From positions 62,001 through 126,000 of the forward strand of contig JAKADM010000001.1 of NCBI GenBank assembly GCA_021820525.1: DNA of 64,000 nucleotides, in the 5' to 3' direction. The notes beneath the pieces are model-generated. The model ran no database searches. It was not told the DNA's origin and was given only the letters and a program-made list of their open reading frames with translations. Below are positions 61,916-64,000 of the stretch, piece after piece. Every line of letters begins with the position of its first letter. Positions within the stretch are counted from its first letter, which is position 1. Source of the DNA: Thermoplasmata archaeon (GTDB taxonomy: Archaea; Thermoplasmatota; Thermoplasmata; Thermoplasmatales; Thermoplasmataceae). Made by a program: the position numbers and the translations under genes.

Positions 61916-64000
61916 AATATGTTGTTCCCGGAATATTGCTCCTTACAAAATATTGAAAATATACATTGTTGAGATTTTGATCAAGCATTTCGGACAGGTT
62001 GTATATTTGGGAAAAATTTACCTTTCCCTTACTCTGGAAGAGGAAAATGCTGTTGTTTATTTCCAGTGCCTGACCATTGTGGGAATCTGTAAATATTATG
62101 TATATACTGGATCTGTCCGGAAGTGATATTTCTATGCCGGAGATAGAACTTGTATTGTGATCGCTGATCTGGGAATAGGCTTCTTTTGATGAATTGGTTG
62201 AATAATTGAATACCAGATTATAGTGATTTTCGTTGAGATAGCTTAAATTTACATATGAATCAACAAGTGAAATGGAGTATACAAGTCTGGGGTTCTTAAT
62301 TATGGTTTGTGTGGCATTGATGTTCCTTATACTGAGATTGAAGCCATTAGATAGAACATTTATTCCATTTTTCCCTATGTATGAGAAATATTCTGCCTTT
62401 GGATTTTCCATATTAAGGTTCCAGGAAAAATAGGGACTGGCCTTATCAAATGTTGGGAAACTCATATTATAATTGGAAAAACCTCCCGTGGAGTTTGAGT
62501 AGTTTGTCGCAATCACATAAAAGTTGCTTTCGAATTCATAATACGCCTGGATTCTTATTTCGCTTGCGTTATATATTATATCAATTGAACTCATAGGAGT
62601 TATGTTTATTATATTTATTCCTGGTTTGATAACCCTGTTGGTTTTCCATATAAGGCCGTTATAATCTCCATTTGTTGGCGTATTTGGAATTATTCTGAAA
62701 AACACAGGAGAACTGTAGGGCATTCCCTCAGCTGGATTGTAGCTTATGTTAACTCTCATGCTCGTGATTACGTCTGGAATCTGTTGGGGTGAGTCCATAT
62801 GTGAAACGGAATTTATAACGAAAATATTGTTATCATTGTTTGTTGACTGTACATAAATGCTTGCCCCAATTGCTGCTGAAAATATAATCAGAATTAATAA
62901 GATGACCTTGATATTTTCCATAATCTTAAATGAGATTGTTTTTTCAATTTTAGCATCTGTATTTTTAATTTTTTTAACAATTTCCTTTGTTTCAGGAATC
63001 GTTAGTTTTGGATTATCAATAAAATTTGCATAGTCTGCATAGGAAAGTATTATGAGAATTCCCCAATCCACAACATAACCCATCAGCACCCTATAGTTAA
63101 ACATAAAAATCAAAATGGGAAAGGCAAAAAAGGTAAACTTAAGCTTTTCGTAGAATTTTACGTACACTATAAGCATTACGGCAATGGCTGCAAGGAACAT
63201 GATGGTGAAGACCTTTGAGGATATGTTCACAAAACCTGAAAAGGCCAGTTCAGAAAAACCAACTCCAATGCCAATAACGGGCTGGAATTCGGCCTCTATA
63301 ATATTCCTCAGCCACTGATGATATCCCATAATTATGAATGGCAAATTTGACAGAATAAATGAAAATACTGTATAAAGGAAGAAAATTGCCATCCTTTTGA
63401 ATGAATAGCCACCTTCCCTGAACATATAATACATCAAAAATGGGAGCATGATTATGGATATCTGCTTTGAAGAGAGCGAGAGGCCATAGAAAAATCCAGA
63501 CATTCCTGGTGATTCCTTGAAATAATATGCCATTACAAGGAAAAAAACCCACAGAACATCTGTAGACCCACCAACTGAAAAACCAAAAAATCCTATGTCC
63601 AGTGCGAGAAGGAGAGAAAGAAAGGGCAGGGCGTTCTGAACATTCTTTTTTCTAGCGTATAGAAAGGTTATGACATATAGAAGGGCAGATATGAAAAAGA
63701 GGACTGTATAGTCTGGGAGATTAAAATATGCTGCAGGTACGAATGCAAGAACGGACATTCCCGGATAAAGAAGATAATTTACAATTCTTCCATTCAATCC
63801 CGGTGTAACAAATATGGGATTTGGCGAAATATAATGGAAAACACCTGACATGTTTGAATTAATATAAGGGTCCTTTCCCTCAAGAAAAATTTTTGCTGCA
63901 TAATATTGAATTATGATTTCATCCGTATATGCATTAGGAAAAATTGATGAAACAACAAAAAAAACTTCAAACAGGGTTAGAATTAGACCAATATAGGATA
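61881..64000 (-). CDS. Polytopic GT-C-type membrane protein with extracellular C-terminal domain (5' end outside window)
   Basis: The frame is open to the right edge; the first in-window ATG (63851) is internal, because 49 further codons upstream encode TDEIIIQYYAAKIFLEGKDPY, a GT-C N-terminal loop. About ten membrane helices follow (for example LLYVITFLY, VLWVFFLVMAYYF, IAIFFLYTVFSFILSNLPFIIM), then a final helix (VILLILIIFSAAIGASIYV) and some 330 extracellular residues with many NxS/T sites. It resembles the DUF2029/GT87 group of polyprenol-phosphate-dependent glycosyltransferases. The 3' end overlaps the convergent surface-protein gene by 35 nt. Confidence 0.75.
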   Translation of the reverse strand, partial: SYIGLILTLFEVFFVVSSIFPNAYTDEIIIQYYAAKIFLEGKDPYINSNMSGVFHYISPNPIFVTPGLNGRIVNYLLYPGMSVLAFVPAAYFNLPDYTVLFFISALLYVITFLYARKKNVQNALPFLSLLLALDIGFFGFSVGGSTDVLWVFFLVMAYYFKESPGMSGFFYGLSLSSKQISIIMLPFLMYYMFREGGYSFKRMAIFFLYTVFSFILSNLPFIIMGYHQWLRNIIEAEFQPVIGIGVGFSELAFSGFVNISSKVFTIMFLAAIAVMLIVYVKFYEKLKFTFFAFPILIFMFNYRVLMGYVVDWGILIILSYADYANFIDNPKLTIPETKEIVKKIKNTDAKIEKTISFKIMENIKVILLILIIFSAAIGASIYVQSTNNDNNIFVINSVSHMDSPQQIPDVITSMRVNISYNPAEGMPYSSPVFFRIIPNTPTNGDYNGLIWKTNRVIKPGINIINITPMSSIDIIYNASEIRIQAYYEFESNFYVIATNYSNSTGGFSNYNMSFPTFDKASPYFSWNLNMENPKAEYFSYIGKNGINVLSNGFNLSIRNINATQTIIKNPRLVYSISLVDSYVNLSYLNENHYNLVFNYSTNSSKEAYSQISDHNTSSISGIEISLPDRSSIYIIFTDSHNGQALEINNSIFLFQSKGKVNFSQIYNLSEMLDQNLNNVYFQYFVRSNIPGTTYFSAWNFYLTLN

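Noticed and set aside
1-64000. CRISPR array
   Set aside because: No regularly spaced direct repeats were seen, and no cas-like genes were recognised.

Overview
The window reads as the chromosome of an archaeon of the order Thermoplasmatales (Thermoplasmata), probably a Ferroplasma/Cuniculiplasma-like acidophile; the genus is inference. Support comes from two TFB genes, Gar1, an archaeal SRP RNA, the archaeosine radical-SAM enzyme RaSEA, a Trm56-HD fusion, split GMP synthase, many promoters with a TATA box about 25 nt upstream of a leaderless start, Shine-Dalgarno (SD) motifs of the GGTGAT type at internal operon starts, and sequon-rich surface proteins. Four tRNA genes (Leu-CAA, Gly-CCC, Asn-GTT, Met-CAT) and one SRP RNA are present. 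No rRNA or CRISPR array was seen.

1-6.8 kb: the start of an HD phosphohydrolase gene, running off the left edge, lies 12 nt downstream of the SRP RNA. Then comes a late cobalamin block (cobD-like, cbiP, cbiB, cobT on the minus strand; cobS divergent) and an HTH_10 regulator. cbiP appears to start at ATT behind a perfect SD. 6.5-13.2 kb: housekeeping genes, namely a Nog1-type GTPase, GluRS, GMP synthase subunit A, a PRC-barrel protein, two divergent TFB genes, Gar1 and tRNA-Leu.

13.2-28.4 kb: an accessory island beside tRNA-Leu. It holds decayed insertion sequences (ISL3, IS21 and IS3 types), broken genes that often carry in-frame TAG codons, an A+T-rich two-gene module of unknown function (16.9-19.6 kb), an orphan HExxH protein, and a pair of adjacent MutS-like ATPase genes. 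A dihydrolipoamide dehydrogenase-like gene and a wrecked MFS transporter close this part. The two-gene module and the MutS-like pair are the best candidates for an undescribed system.

28.6-35.2 kb: nitrogen and housekeeping genes (Amt, MazG-like, RidA, glutamate dehydrogenase, an HTH protein, Trm56-HD) and three tRNAs. 35.2-38.5 kb: gene-poor A+T-rich DNA around a type II restriction-modification pair with an MvaI/BcnI-like endonuclease. 38.5-45.4 kb: a phosphodiesterase-like protein, a broken MFS gene, an ECF transporter with a YkoE-like S component, and a HAD hydrolase. 45.5-54.4 kb: IleRS, ThiL, RaSEA, a Rieske protein, a 23-residue Asp-rich microprotein, an Lhr-type helicase and a Toprim protein. 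54.4-57.2 kb: a BtuFCD-type importer that may feed the cobalamin salvage genes at 0.5-5.8 kb. 57.4-64 kb: a glycosyltransferase-like protein, an aldo/keto reductase, a large N-glycosylation-site-rich surface protein with a cytoplasmic zinc-finger-like tail, and a polytopic GT-C-like protein that runs off the right edge.
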